A stretch of 64,000 bases of DNA, taken from positions 57,633,204 to 57,697,203 of the forward strand of contig CM071836.1 in NCBI GenBank assembly GCA_036507285.1. The letters are read 5' to 3'. The notes under the pieces are model-generated. The model was not told the DNA's origin, did not search any database, and saw only the letters and a program-made list of their open reading frames with translations. Below are positions 47,932-59,834 of this stretch, piece after piece. Made by a program: the position numbers and the translations under genes. Numbering within the stretch: position 1 is the stretch's first letter; every line of letters starts with the position of its first letter. The DNA comes from Trichosanthes cucumerina (lineage: Eukaryota > Streptophyta > Magnoliopsida > Cucurbitales > Cucurbitaceae).

Positions 47932-49789
47932 TGTTGGGATGTATGTCCTCATCTCGTGTAGTTTGTAATATTTCAAGTTGTAAATAAATATGAGTTATTT
48001 ATTTGAGCCTTGTGATATAAATAAGAGTTATTTATTTGAACTTTATGTCTCGCATATTTCATAAACTTAATCCAATAAACTAAGCTCCAGGGTCATTATA
48101 TTAATGAGAGAACTAGAACTTCAACGGTGTGTAGTGGACACACAGGGAGGATCATGTTCGACTTAATGACCCGAACGGTCAACAGTATATGGATAGGGTT
48201 GGAGATCTAATCCTGGATACGCTGTGGATGCGATCTGCTTTGTATTAAGATACAAACGAGGTGACCTGACTCGTTCATGTGGTTGACTTGAGAGTGGGGT
48301 CATCTTGTGCAATGAGATTGAACAAGACCGGACCGTGAATTATTAGACGTACTGATGTAACACCGTTAACAGTATAGGGCTTATAATTTCGCAGATGACC
48401 ATTAGTGGCACGACCTTAATCCTGAGCGTGTTACGGACTCCTGTCTGTGGCGGTCTATCCTTTGACTAGTTCGGGTGAGGGTGGCCACTGATGTTCGCCC
48501 AATATGCCTAACTTCTCAGGGACAGGACCACGTGGGGAGCTGGGAACTTGACTACGCAAGATGGAATTCACTCGTTCCGGACTTAGGGAAACTAGAGGGG
48601 TTGTTCTCTTAAGTGCTATCTCCAGGGCTTGAAAAACGGGATCCCACTCTCTCACTGGCCTGAGAGGGTTGTTCTTTATGGTTGGACCATACAACGTAGT
48701 TTTTCATTAGAGAAGCAGTGGAACTTAAGGAGCAAGAGGTAGACACAGGGTTAAAATGGTAATTTTACCCAGCAGTGTCTACGAAGAACCTGTGAAGAGT
48801 CGACTCATTCGTATTGGTTATATCGATGGACACAACTTGTCCTACAGTGATGAGAGTGCAGTTACGGGCTTTAGTGGAGTGTTACTGTAGCTAATGAATG
48901 TGAAATAACCTGGTCAAAGAGTTTGACAGGTTAGTCTCGGATCATTGGAGCTTGTCACGTGTAGGTCCATTAGGTCCCTCGATTGGCTCAAATTGGACAA
49001 ATTAAGGGTTTACACTTTGATGTGAATTTGAAGTGTTCAAATTCATTATTTGGGTATTTATGTCATTTATATGGGATATAGTTGACATAATATATAGTTT
49101 AATGTGAATGAGATTCATAATAAACTATAGTATAGCTTAATTGATTAATTAGTGCTAATTGGAGAAATTGAATTGAAAGAAATTAAATTGAATGTGATTC
49201 AATTTACAAATTCCACATTTATGCAAATGACATTTGTATAATAAGGTATGAGATACCTTATATTATGTGATATGCAAATATGATTTGTATATCAAATAGT
49301 TGTAGTAATATTGTGATTTGGTGGAGATTTAACTCCATCACACAATAGTATATAAAGGCTTTGCAAGAAGCTTTTAAAAAAGCAATTGCCATTTTTTGGA
49401 TTTTCATCCAAAGAGAGCATTCGCCTTTCTCTCATTTTCTCTCAATTCTCTCTAAAAATCTCCTCTGCCAAAATCCAAAGGGAGTCCCACATACTCTCCC
49501 TCAATCTCCCGAGAACAACCGAGAAGACCCTGTGGTTGTGTCTCACTACTCGGTTGGAGGAACGAGATCAAGGAGTTCGTCCGTTCGAGAGAGATCATGA
49601 ACGGAGGAGGAAAGCATTGAAGAAGTGTTCTTCAACAAGTAAGTAACGATTACCTTATTGTTTTTCTCCCTTTATTTTGGATGTTTGGCCTAGGATCTAT
49701 GAGATATATTCAATTTTAAGATAGGAATTACACAACGGATCAACGACGTTTCAGAACATCTTCCGTTGTGTGAATTCCAAATCCCTTCA
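47932..49789 (+). repeat. 3' LTR P of element N (1858 bp)
   Basis: It starts TGTTGGGATGTATGTCC and ends AATCCCTTCA. A TATA-like TATATAAAGG lies near 49350, and the donor-like CAACAA/GTAAGT has its GT at 49639-49640. It is the same subfamily as E and B. No gene. Confidence 0.92.
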
Positions 49790-50251
49790 CTATCCATGTT
49801 TTGTTACTTTTGCTAAAATTGAGAATTAGTAACTTGAAATTAATTAATCTAGAAACTCATTCCTAAGGACGATACTTGGAACTCTAAAATTACTATGCTA
49901 AAACTTGACCCGTACACTTGGAGTATTGCAATATAATTTTATGCAACAAGATTTTGGTGTTGTTGTCGGGGAATGGCGATTATTTAGATTAATTAATATC
50001 AATAGAAAATTTGTGATTTTAGAATAAAGTTTGTTTATGTTTTCTTTCCTTATTTGTTTTCTTTGTGTGTTTGTTGTTTGTTTCCTTTTTTGTCTTAAAT
50101 TTGTCTTGTATAGTTTTCGAGTCTGTCTTCTGTTTTGGTTGTTTTGATCTCTGTGTGAAAGTCTTGAGTTGAATTGTTGGGATTTAAAGTATGACTTTTC
50201 ATGGTTTTGATTCTCCACCAATGTACTGTCTTTCCAAGACCCTAGATATGT
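49790..50251 (+). mobile_element. Gypsy-type fragment Q: LTR end, primer-binding site, leader start
   Basis: An LTR end (about 49790-49948, ending GCAACA) is followed by TGGTGTTGTTGTCGGGG at 49955-49971. This differs from the tRNA-Asp primer-binding site only by four C-to-T changes. About 280 bp of T-rich leader follow, then LTR R at 50252. No coding region; the minus-strand open frame 49898-50221 is not credible. Confidence 0.7.
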
Positions 50252-50884
50252 TGTTGGGGTTTGTGCCCTAAAACTCGTAGTTTGTAATTATGTTCTAATT
50301 AAGGTAATAAAGTGTTATTATTTCAACAAAGAGTTATTATTCGTTATCTACGAGTTTGCCTTTGTATAAACCCTAAATCAAATAAACTAAACATCTAAGG
50401 TTGTTAAATGTATCTTTAACTTAATGTAGTGTACATATAAAGGATCTCGGTTCGAGATACAGCCTAAAGGGTCTATAGTTAGGGGATAAGGTTTGGATAC
50501 CTTACCCTGCTAAAACTATGGATGTAGCCCACTTTGTATACGATACAAACACAGTGATCCTAACGTGTTCATGTAGATGACATGTGAGTGGAGATATCCT
50601 ATGTAATGAGATTACATAAGACCGAACCACGAAATAGTAACCTCTAGCTGTAACTCTGTTGACTAGTTAGGTTTCTATTTTACTAGGATGACCTAGGCAA
50701 CTTGATCTCAATCTTGAGCAGGTTACGAACTTCTGTTTGCGAGGGATTGTCCTTTGACTAGTATGGGTGAGAGTGGCCAGATTCGCCGACTCAATATGCC
50801 TACCTTCTTGGGGATAAGACCGAGAGAGCGGCTGGGAACTTAACTTAGCAAAATGGAATTCACTCCTTCCTGCCTACTTGGGTA

Positions 50885-52691
50885 TGTTGGGATTTTTGTC
50901 CTAATTTATTGTTTGTAAATTATTGTTTGCAATTAATTAAGTGTTATTCATTTCATCTTTTTGTGTCTCGCATTTTGTACAACTTTGACCAGTAAACTAA
51001 GCTCCAGGGTCATTGAATACATGAGAGAGTTAGAACTTGAACGATGTGTAGTGGACACACAGGGAGGATCACGTTCAAGTAAATGACTCGAACGGTCTAC
51101 ATTATATAGATAGGGTTGGAGACCTAATTTGGGATACACTGTGGATGCGGCCCGCTTTGTATTAAGATACAAACGAGGTGATCTGACTCGATTTATGTGG
51201 TTGACATGCGAGTGGGGGCATCCTGTACAATGAGATTGTACAAGACCGGACCGTGAATTATTAGACCTCCTGATGTAACACCGTTGAAAGTAAGGACTAA
51301 TAACTTCGTAGATGACCATTAGTGACTCGACCTGAATCCTGAGCGTGTTACGGACTCCTGTCTGAGGGGGTCTGTACTTTCACTAGAACGGGTGAAGGTG
51401 GACACAATTACTCGCCCAATATGCCTATCTTCTAAGAGACAGAACAAAGTAAGGAGCTAGGAACTTAACTACGCGAGATGGAATTCACTTGTTCACGCCT
51501 TTAGGGAAACTAGAGGGGTTGTACCCTTAAGTGTTGTCTCCAAGGCTTGGGCAACGGGCGCCCACTCTCTCACTGGCACGAGAGAGTTGTTGTGTACTGT
51601 CAGTCCATTACAACGTTGTTGTTAATTAGAGGAGCAGTGGAAAGATAAGAAGTAAGAAGTAGACACAGGGGTGAAACGGTAATTTGACTCAACAGTGTCT
51701 ACGAACAACCTGTGAAGGGTCGACTCATGGGCATTGGTTATATTAGTGGACACATAATATTCTGCACTGACGGGAGTGCAGCTACGGGCTTTAGTGGAGT
51801 GTTACCGTATGTAATGAAGGTTGATTAACTGGGTCAAAGAGTTTGATAGGTTAATCTCGGATCATTGGAGCTCGTCAATGTAGGTCAATTAGGTCCCTCG
51901 GTTGGCTCAAACTGGGTTAAAATAAGGGTTAATGGTTTGGTGTGAATTGAAGTGTTCAATTTCACTTAAGGTCATTTATGTCATTTATATGAGATATGAA
52001 TGATATAATATATAGTTTAATGTGAATGAGATTCATAATAAACTATAGGTTAGCCTAATTGTTTAATTAGGGCTAATTGGAGAAATTGATTAAGAGAAAT
52101 TAAATTGAATGTGATTCAATTTAATAAATCCACAATTATACAAATATGATTTGTAAGATGAGATATGGGATATCTTATATTATATGGTTATGCAAATATG
52201 ATTTGCATAACCTATGGTTGTGGTAAAATGGTTATAATGTGGAGATTTTAACTCCATCATTTTCCATTATTTAAACCCTTCTTGCAAGAAAGAAAGCAAT
52301 TCACTTTCTCATTTTTTGGATTTCATCAAAGAGAAGAGATTCAATTTTCTCTCAAGCTCTCTTAATTTCTCCTCCCTTCTCCAAAACAATGAAAGTCCCG
52401 CAACTTTCCTTCTTCCAAAAGAAGAACAAACGAGATTCCGATTAGTGGTGGTCGTTCATGATCGAGAGAAGAGTTCGAGAAGTTCGAGGAACAGGAAGAG
52501 TTCGTGACTAGAATATGAGATTCGAAGCACGTCTTCAACAAGTAAGTGTACATTTACTTGCTATTTTTCTCCCCTTTTTTTATGTGTTTGGCCTAAACTA
52601 TTAGATAGGTTATTTTATTGAAATCGAGTACCATAATGATACCACGACGATTTGATCGTCTTCCGTTGCGCTGAGATTCTCATTCCCTTCA
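50885..52691 (+). repeat. 5' LTR of S (1807 bp)
   Basis: It starts TGTTGGGATTTTTGTCC and ends CATTCCCTTCA. The donor-like CAACAA/GTAAGT has its GT at 52542-52543. It is about 86 bp longer than the 3' LTR because of a deletion in the latter near 57333. Confidence 0.93.
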
Positions 52692-54795
52692 ATTTGTATT
52701 AGAGGCAAGTTGTTGGTTCTTCATCGTGCACTGTATTTCATTAAAATTAGGTGGGTAAAGTCTTAATTTATGTGATAAATTGTTGGTTTGCAAAAATTGG
52801 ATGTTTTCAATTTTGGCATTTTTAGATTTATTTTCTCTTTGATGAGATCAAATGTAAGGGCCCGTATTTTTTGGGCAATTTAAAAAATAAATCGAGTCTG
52901 TAAGTTCGGGTCGTTTGTGGTAAGAGTTGCTGTGAAGAAATCGGAGCGAAAATGGGCGGAAAACAACGAAGAAAAACAAAGGAGTTTGTTGTTTTGTCGA
53001 CAGCGTTGAGATGCTATTCATCGGCGTCTCAACGTTATCTTTGCAGGCGCTGGCTTGGCTGCAGAGCAGCGTTGCAACGCCACGGCGTGGAGCACGCAAG
53101 GCGTGACGCTGAACGTTGCAGCGTTGCAATGCTGCACGCGTTAGTGGGCAATTCGCGAGGCTGATTCGCAAAAACGTGGGCAGTGTGAGAAGTTCGACTT
53201 CGTGGGGCTTGTTTTTTCATTTTTTTTTATTTTATTTATAAAATTGTAATTAGTTATTTATTTAATTTATTTTATTAAATAATAGTAATATAAAAGCTAT
53301 ATTAATGTTATTTAATTAAATAAATGCCCCTAGGTGCCAAAACCGGTCCATTTTTGTTGTTTAGTTATTTTATCCATGAGATGTATGATTTAATTAATTT
53401 CTATGTGCATAATGTACGTCATATAGATTTAAAATCTCACCTTAGGTTAAACATTTCATGCATCATTTATATTATAAGAGTTATAATATATAGTTTGCAT
53501 GATAGGTTATATTATAAGAGTCATAATGTAATTAAATGCATGTTTTAATTTAATTAATATAAGTGTTATATTTTTTAGATTAAAGTACGCTCATGCATTT
53601 ATATTCATGTGATGAATTATTTTGTTATAGTAAAAGTTATTCATGTGATGAATGATCAAGCACTATAACATAGAAATGCATGCAACCTAAGTTAATTATT
53701 AGTTTTAAAGTGTTTAGAACTTGAATAATTAGACTTAGGTTTTCTAGTTCTAATAAGATTAGAATTAGGAAATCAAAGTATAGTCTTTGAATGGTGTTGA
53801 TTAGTAACTCTCTGTCTAAGGAAGGTTTTGTCTAAAGGTGGAGTATTTAAGTTGACGCTTATGAACAACCCTACACGAAACCGGCACGGGAGTGAATTCG
53901 GTCCAGAGATTCTTAGATCATACTTATCATGAGTGTCGTTAATTAAAAGTGTTTTAATTTACTCACATAGACCTAAGTAATAATGTGATTATAAACTTAG
54001 GCTAAATACTATATAAGAGTTATATTGCTAGACTTAGGTAAATTTTAGCCGGTTTATCTAGGTCATTCCTGAAATATATAAAGTGTTGAGTGAGAGGAAA
54101 TATAGTGTATAAGATACATTTAATTTTTGACCACAAATCTCCGTTAAGTCTGCACCGTGAGATCCATACTCGGCCTCGTGGCACAAATGGGAACGTCCCC
54201 CTTTCGGATTGTATTTGTATGGATCAATATCATCGTGGATGGAGAGAGTACTTAAAGTGAGTGGGAGCGGGACCCGTGAAAACGGGACTGACAGTCTCTT
54301 CTTTTGATTCACACCATGAGACCCCTATGATCCGCCTGCTAGTTTGGCCTGGACCAGACAATTCCTTCGGAGGGCCTTCATCATGGGAGTCGGAACACCG
54401 TGAATTCCCGAAAGGGATACAGTTTCCTTGTTGGTTTTCCTTCGTGGTTCACCCTTTGGTGGCTATTGTTTGGACGGATACTTGGAAACTTAAAGATTGA
54501 GGGTGGCACTCACAACATTCGTTAAGTGCTAATGAATTCGACCAAATAATGTTAATTGGGCGCCCAATGGAATAAGAGTTATTCTAGGATTAGGGTATGG
54601 TCGAGAAAGTCTCGTCCTAGAGGAGGAGTGTTTCTGTTCACCCTTCGGTGGCGGTCATTCTAAACCTTTAGCATATCATTGCAATTTTTATATGACCTAG
54701 GGATCATAGAATTAAATTTTTCTAAAACTTGATTGGTTTTTCAAAAAGTTTATGCGCGACTGACACAAAACTTATTTGATTTTTCAGCTAAAAAC
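52692..54795 (+). other. Leader of S, possibly an intron (52542-54787)
   Basis: The primer-binding site is decayed (TTTGTATTAGAGGC at about 52693). The palindrome GCGTTGCAACGC is at 53069-53080, with GCGTTGCAATGC near 53121. The box CTAAAACTTGATTGG (54722-54736) lies 51 nt before TTTTTCAG, whose AG is 54786-54787, eight bases before the gag ATG. Open frames at 52848-53220 lie in the GC-rich patch and are not genes. Confidence 0.6.
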
Positions 54796-55239
54796 ATGTC
54801 TAGCGCAATAATAGCTTTACTAGCTTCCGACAAATTAGTGGGAGATAACTTCCAAACTTGGAAGAATAATATCAACACGATCTTAGTAACTAACGACCTG
54901 AAGTTCGTGCTTAGTGAGGAATGTCCTCAGTTGCTGAGCTCGACTGCATTTGCCTCGGATTAGGTTCCAGAGTTAGTCTCAGCAACTGAGGACTCTGGAA
55001 CTTAGTAAATCTTATTCTTTCATCTTATTATTCTATCCTTCCGTCGAAGAGTATTTGTGAAACACTTTTCGAACTCTGGAATAGTCGTAAAGGTAGTTTA
55101 CACCATTTTAGAATTTGGGGATGCCCGACCCATGTGTTAGTGTCAAACCCTAAGAAACAGGAACCCCGTTCAAAATTGTGCCTATTCGAGGTTACACAAT
55201 AGAGTCCAGAAGTAGTCTTTCGTTCCTAAGGATAATAGG
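54796..55239 (+). pseudogene. Gag start joined to integrase end (element S)
   Basis: Gag starts MSSAIIALLASDKLVGDN and reads 55 codons to a TAG at 54961-54963. About 100 bp of filler follows, including a hairpin (GTTCCAGAGT with ACTCTGGAAC, about 54964-55003). Then integrase C-terminal text appears from about 55035 in broken frames (a SVCETPFELW-like segment). Most of gag, all of protease and the integrase core are absent. Confidence 0.85.
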
Positions 55240-56704
55240 GTGCTTGTGTCGACAAATGCCACTTTCCTTGAGGAAGACCATATCAGGGATCATTTGTCTA
55301 GGAGCAAAATTGTGTTGAACGAAATGGACAGTACATCAACAAGAGTTGCTGATGGGGTTAGTACGTCAACAAGTGTTGTTCATTCTAGCACGTCAAGTCA
55401 AGCCCGTTCCCAAGAGTTCGGAATGTCTCGACGTAGTGGGAGGGCTGTGAGACAGCCTAAACGTTACATGGGTTTAGCTGAAACTCAAGTCGTCAGTCCT
55501 GATGATGATTGCGAGGATACGTTGACCTATGACCAGGCAATGACTGATGTTGACAAGGACGAATGGATCAAAGCTATGGACCAGGAAATAGAGTCAATGT
55601 ACTTCAATTCTGTCTGGGAGCTTGTGGATCAACCTAATGGGGTAAAACCTATAGGTTGCAAATGGATCTACAAGCGTAAACGTTGCGTAGATGGGAAGGT
55701 GCAGACCTTCAAAGCACGACTAGTGGCAAAGGGTTTTACCCAGGTAGAAGGGGTTGACTATGAGGAAAACGTTTCACCTGTTGCCATGGTAAAGTCGATT
55801 AGGATTCTTCTGGCCATTGTCACGTATTATGACTACGAGGTATGGCAGATAGTCTAGAACCGGAAGAACATAACGCTAGTCATGTCTCAAGCGTCTTATA
55901 TTGACAAGATATTGTGTAGATATAAGATGCAGAACTCCAAGAAGGGCTTGCTTCCTTTCAGGCACGGGGTTCACCTGTCTAAGGATGAGTCTCCTAAGAC
56001 TCCTCAAGAGGTTGAGGATATGAGACGGATACCCTATGCTTCAGCTGTAGGGAGCCTGATGTATGCCATGTTGTGTACTACGCCTGACATCTGTTATGCA
56101 GTAGGGATTGTCAAGGTATCAATCCAATCAAGGATTAGATCACTGGACAACCGTAAAAGCAATCCTCAAGTATCATAGGAGAACGAGAGACTACAGCTTA
56201 GTGTACAGCGGTGGGGACTTGATCCTTACGGGATACACAGATTATGACTTTCAGACCGATAAGGATTCTAGGAAATCCACTTCGGGGTCAGCCTTCATTC
56301 TTAATGGATGAGTTGTAGTATGGTGAAGCATCAAGCATGGATGCATCGTCGATTCCACTATGGAAGAAGAGTACGTTGCAGCTTGTGAAGCTGCAAAGGA
56401 AGTTGTTTGGCTTAGGAAATTCATGAAAGATTTAGAAGTTGTTCCAAATATGAAATTGCCAACCACACTGTTCTGTGACAATAGTGGTGCAGTAGCCAAC
56501 TCCAGGGAGCCTCGAAGCCATAAGAGAGGCAAACACATTGAGCGGAAGTATCATATGATACGGGAGATTGTGCACCGCAAAGACGTAACAGTCACACAGA
56601 TAGCGTCGGAGCACAACGTAGCTGATCCATTTAGAAAGTCCCTCACGACTAAGGTGTTTGAGGGTCACCTAGAGAGTCTAGTTCTTCGAGTACTTCCTTA
56701 CTAG
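55240..56704 (+). pseudogene. Copia RT and RNase H remnant (element S)
   Basis: The frame 55240-55857 carries STNATFLEEDHIRDH, a spacer with repeated TRVADG and TSVVHSS-like segments, then GCKWIYKRKR and the start of RT up to YEVWQ. About 390 bp containing the YVDD active site are deleted. After TAG (55855-55857) the same frame continues with SQASYIDKILCRYKMQN to 56110, where a small deletion shifts it. RNase H follows (GYTDYDFQTDKDSRKS, a stop at 56309-56311, then DNSGAVANSREP in 56360-56704). Without the active site no RT could be made. Confidence 0.9.
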
Positions 56705-56822
56705 GGCAAGTGGGAGATATGTAAACGGGTATTCAATGCCCTATTTTATTATATTACTTCGTTGTAATTTATGTACATTTCATAAATGTATTTTCTCCAC
56801 TAACTTAATCCAAGTGGGAGTT

Positions 56823-58543
56823 TGTTGGGATTTTTGTCCTAATCCCGTGTTTGTAAATTACTGTTTGAAAATAAGTGTTATTCATTTCATCTTTTTGTGT
56901 CTCGCATTTTACACAACTTTGACTAATAAACTAAGCTCCAGGGTCATTGAATACATGGGAGAGCTAGAACTTGAACGATGTGTAGTGGACACACAGGGAG
57001 GATAACATTCAAGTAAATGACCCGAACGGTCTACAGTATATGGATAGGGTTGGAGACCTAATCCTGGATACACTGTGGATGCGACCCACTTTGTATTAAG
57101 ATACAAACGAGGTGATCTTACTCGATTTATGTGGTTGACATGCGAGTGGGGGCATCCTGTATAATGAGATTCTACAAGACCAGACCGTGAATTATTAGAC
57201 ATACTGATGTAACACCGTTGACAGTAAGGACTAATAACTTCGTAGATGACCATTAGTGACTCGACCTGAATCCTTAGCGTATTACGAACTCTTGTCTGCG
57301 GGGGTCTGTCCTTTTACTAGTACGAGTGAGGGTGGAGTTCACTCGTTCCCACGTTTAGGGAAACTAGAGGGGTTGTTCCCTTAAGTGTTGTCTCTAGGGC
57401 TTGGACAACGGGCACCCACTCTGTCACTAGCACGACAGAGTTGTTGTGTACGGTCAGACCATTACAATGTTGTTGTTAATCAGAGGAGCAGTGGGAACAT
57501 AAGGAGCAAGAAGTAGACACAGGGGTAAAATTATAATTTGACCCAGCAGTGTCTACGAACAACCTGTGAAGGGTCGACTCATGGGCATTGATTATATTAG
57601 TGGACACGTAATATTCTTCACTAATGGGAGTGCAACTATTGGCTTTAGTGGAGTGTTATCGTAGCTAATGAAGGTTGATTAACCGGGTCAAAGAGTTTAA
57701 TAGGTTAATCTCGGATCATTGGAGCTCGTCACTGTAGGTCCATTAGGTCTCTCGGTTGGCTCAAACAAGGTTAAAAGAAGGGTTAATGTTTTGGTGTGAA
57801 TTGAAGTGTTCAATTTCACTTAAGGTCATTTATGTCATTTATATGAGATATGAATGATATAATATATTGTTTAATGTGAATGAGATTCATAATAAACTAT
57901 AGGTTAGCCTAATTGTTGAATTAGGGCTAATTGGAGAAATTAATTGAGATAAATTAAATTCAATGTGATTCAATTTAATAAATCCACAATTATACAAATA
58001 TGATTTGTAAGATGAAATATGAGATATCTTATATTATATGGCTATGCAAATATGATTTGCATAACCTATGGTTGTTGTAAAATGGTAATAATGTGGAGAT
58101 TTAAGTCCATCATTTTCCATTATTTAAACCCTTCTTGCAAGAAGGAAAGCAATTCATTCTCTCATTTTTTGGATTTCACCAAAGAGAAGAGATTCAATTT
58201 TCTCTCAAGCTCTATAAATTTCTCCTCCCTTCTCCAAAACAAAGAAAGTCCCACAAATTTCTTTCTTCCACAAGAAGAACAACCGAGATTTCGATTGGTG
58301 GTGTTTGTTCTTGATCAAGAGAAGAGTTCGAGAAGTTCGAGGAACAAGAAGAGTTCGTGATTTGAAAGGGAGATTTGAAGCACGTCTTCAACAAGTAAGT
58401 GTACATTTACTTGTTGTTTTTCTCCCCTTTTTTATGTGTTTAGCCTTAACTATTAGATAGTTGATTTTAGTGAAATCGAGTAGCATAATGATACCATGAC
58501 GATTCGTTCGTCTTCCACTGCACGTGGATTCTCATTCCCTTCA
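56823..58543 (+). repeat. 3' LTR of S (1721 bp)
   Basis: It follows paired AAGTGGGAG copies (56708-56716 and 56812-56820). It starts TGTTGGGATTTTTGTCC and ends CATTCCCTTCA. A deletion of about 85 bp near 57333 distinguishes it from the 5' LTR. The donor-like CAACAA/GTAAGT is at 58389-58400. Confidence 0.93.
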
Positions 58544-59834
58544 GGGTAACTAGAGGAATGTTCCCTTAAGTGGTGTCGCCGAGACTTAAACAAATGGTCC
58601 GACCCTCTCATTGGCCCGAGAGGGACTCTGTTTGTTGGTAGGACCACAAACAAATTGTTCCTTAGAGGAGCACTGGTACATAAGACACAAGATGTAACTC
58701 AGGGGTAAAACGGTACTTTGACCCAGCTCGTGTTACGAACATTCGTGAAGGATTGACTTTTTGTTATTGGTCAATATTCGTGGACACAAAAATATATCTG
58801 CAATGAGAAGGGTGTAGCTGCGGGACTTTAATGAGTGTTCCCGCAGTTAACGAATGTTGATTGAGAGGTTAATGAGATTAACCGAGCAATCTCGAATTGT
58901 TGGAGTTTCTGATCTGTATGTCCATTAGGTCCACCTTCTAGCTCATAAAGGGTTCTTAGATCATTTGAATTTGAAATGTTCAAATTCATAAGGGAATAAA
59001 CTTAATGTATATAGATACGATATAATATATAGTTTTGGAACTATATATTATAAATTTAATGTGGATATGATTCATATTAAATTATGTGAGAGAATTAAAT
59101 ATTTGAAAGAGTTCAAATGTGAATGTGATTCATATTTGTAAACTATAGGTTAAATCCTAATGTGCATGAGATGTACACTAAACTATAGTATAAAGGGTAA
59201 AATGATTAAATGTGATTTAATCATTCAATTAATATTATATTTGAACTAAATATGATTTAATTTAATAGAATTAATTAATTAATTAATTAATATAATATTA
59301 ATTAGGAACGTGTCAGGAGGACACGTTCCCACTACTCCCCAACGCCCCCTCGATAGGAAGTGGGGAGTTGCCCACTGCGAAGCTTTTCTCCTGGTGAGAA
59401 GAGCAAAAACAATCGATGGATTATTCACAGTATTGAGTGAACACAGAAGAAATTCTCTCTCTCTCTCACAGTTCCCTCTCACTCTCTTCCAAATTGTTGG
59501 AATTCCTTCCCACCAAAGGAATTGATCTAAGTAGTACCCAGAGGATAGAGGGTTCTCCTATTGGAATTGTCCTATTGCAGAAAACAGAGAAAGTTGCTGA
59601 GTTGCTGTGCAATCTTGGAGCAAGCAGTTGTTGTGTGGAAGAACTACAAAGGTAACCTTTTCTCCCTTTTAGTTTAATTGTTAAATTTAAGCATGTTTGC
59701 ATGTATATCTCCATGTCTAATTAGATTAGAAGTACATATTTATTCTGTTTTTGTCAATGTATGAGTTTTTGCATTCCAACCAAAACAAACTTGCAAACTC
59801 GTTTCCGTTGCTCAAGGGGATTAGATCTCTATCA

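Larger units (their letters stand above)
35760..49789 (+). mobile_element. Copia element N, plus strand, hosting L/K/J and O
   Basis: The remaining parts are protease (35760-36108), RT and RNase H (41815-42547 and 47477-47806), polypurine tracts, and 3' LTR P (47932-49789). The 5' LTR, leader and most of gag are missing, and most of the integrase and early RT is missing at L. Confidence 0.82.
50885..58543 (+). mobile_element. Copia element S, both LTRs, internally deleted
   Basis: 7659 bp flanked by GGGTA (50880-50884 and 58544-58548). It has two LTRs, a decayed primer-binding site, leader, the first 55 codons of gag, then the end of integrase, part of RT, RNase H and polypurine tracts. Most of gag, protease and integrase and the RT catalytic core are deleted. 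Confidence 0.95.
50252..59834 (+). repeat. 5' LTR of R, split by S (50252-50884 and 58549-59834)
   Basis: The pieces total about 1.92 kb. It starts TGTTGGGGTTTGTGCCC and ends ATCTCTATCA. The break is marked by GGGTA on both sides of S. The donor-like CAAAG/GTAACC has its GT at 59652-59653. Open frames at 59279-59714 are LTR sequence. Confidence 0.92.

Noticed and set aside
49898..50221. Minus-strand open frame of 107 codons
   Set aside because: Asn- and Lys-rich translation of a T-rich gypsy leader on the strand opposite to its primer site.
55370..55420. Functional repeat domain in the S spacer (TRVADG and TSVVHSS-like repeats)
   Set aside because: The spacer between integrase and RT varies in all copies and the repeats are too short and irregular to support a function.
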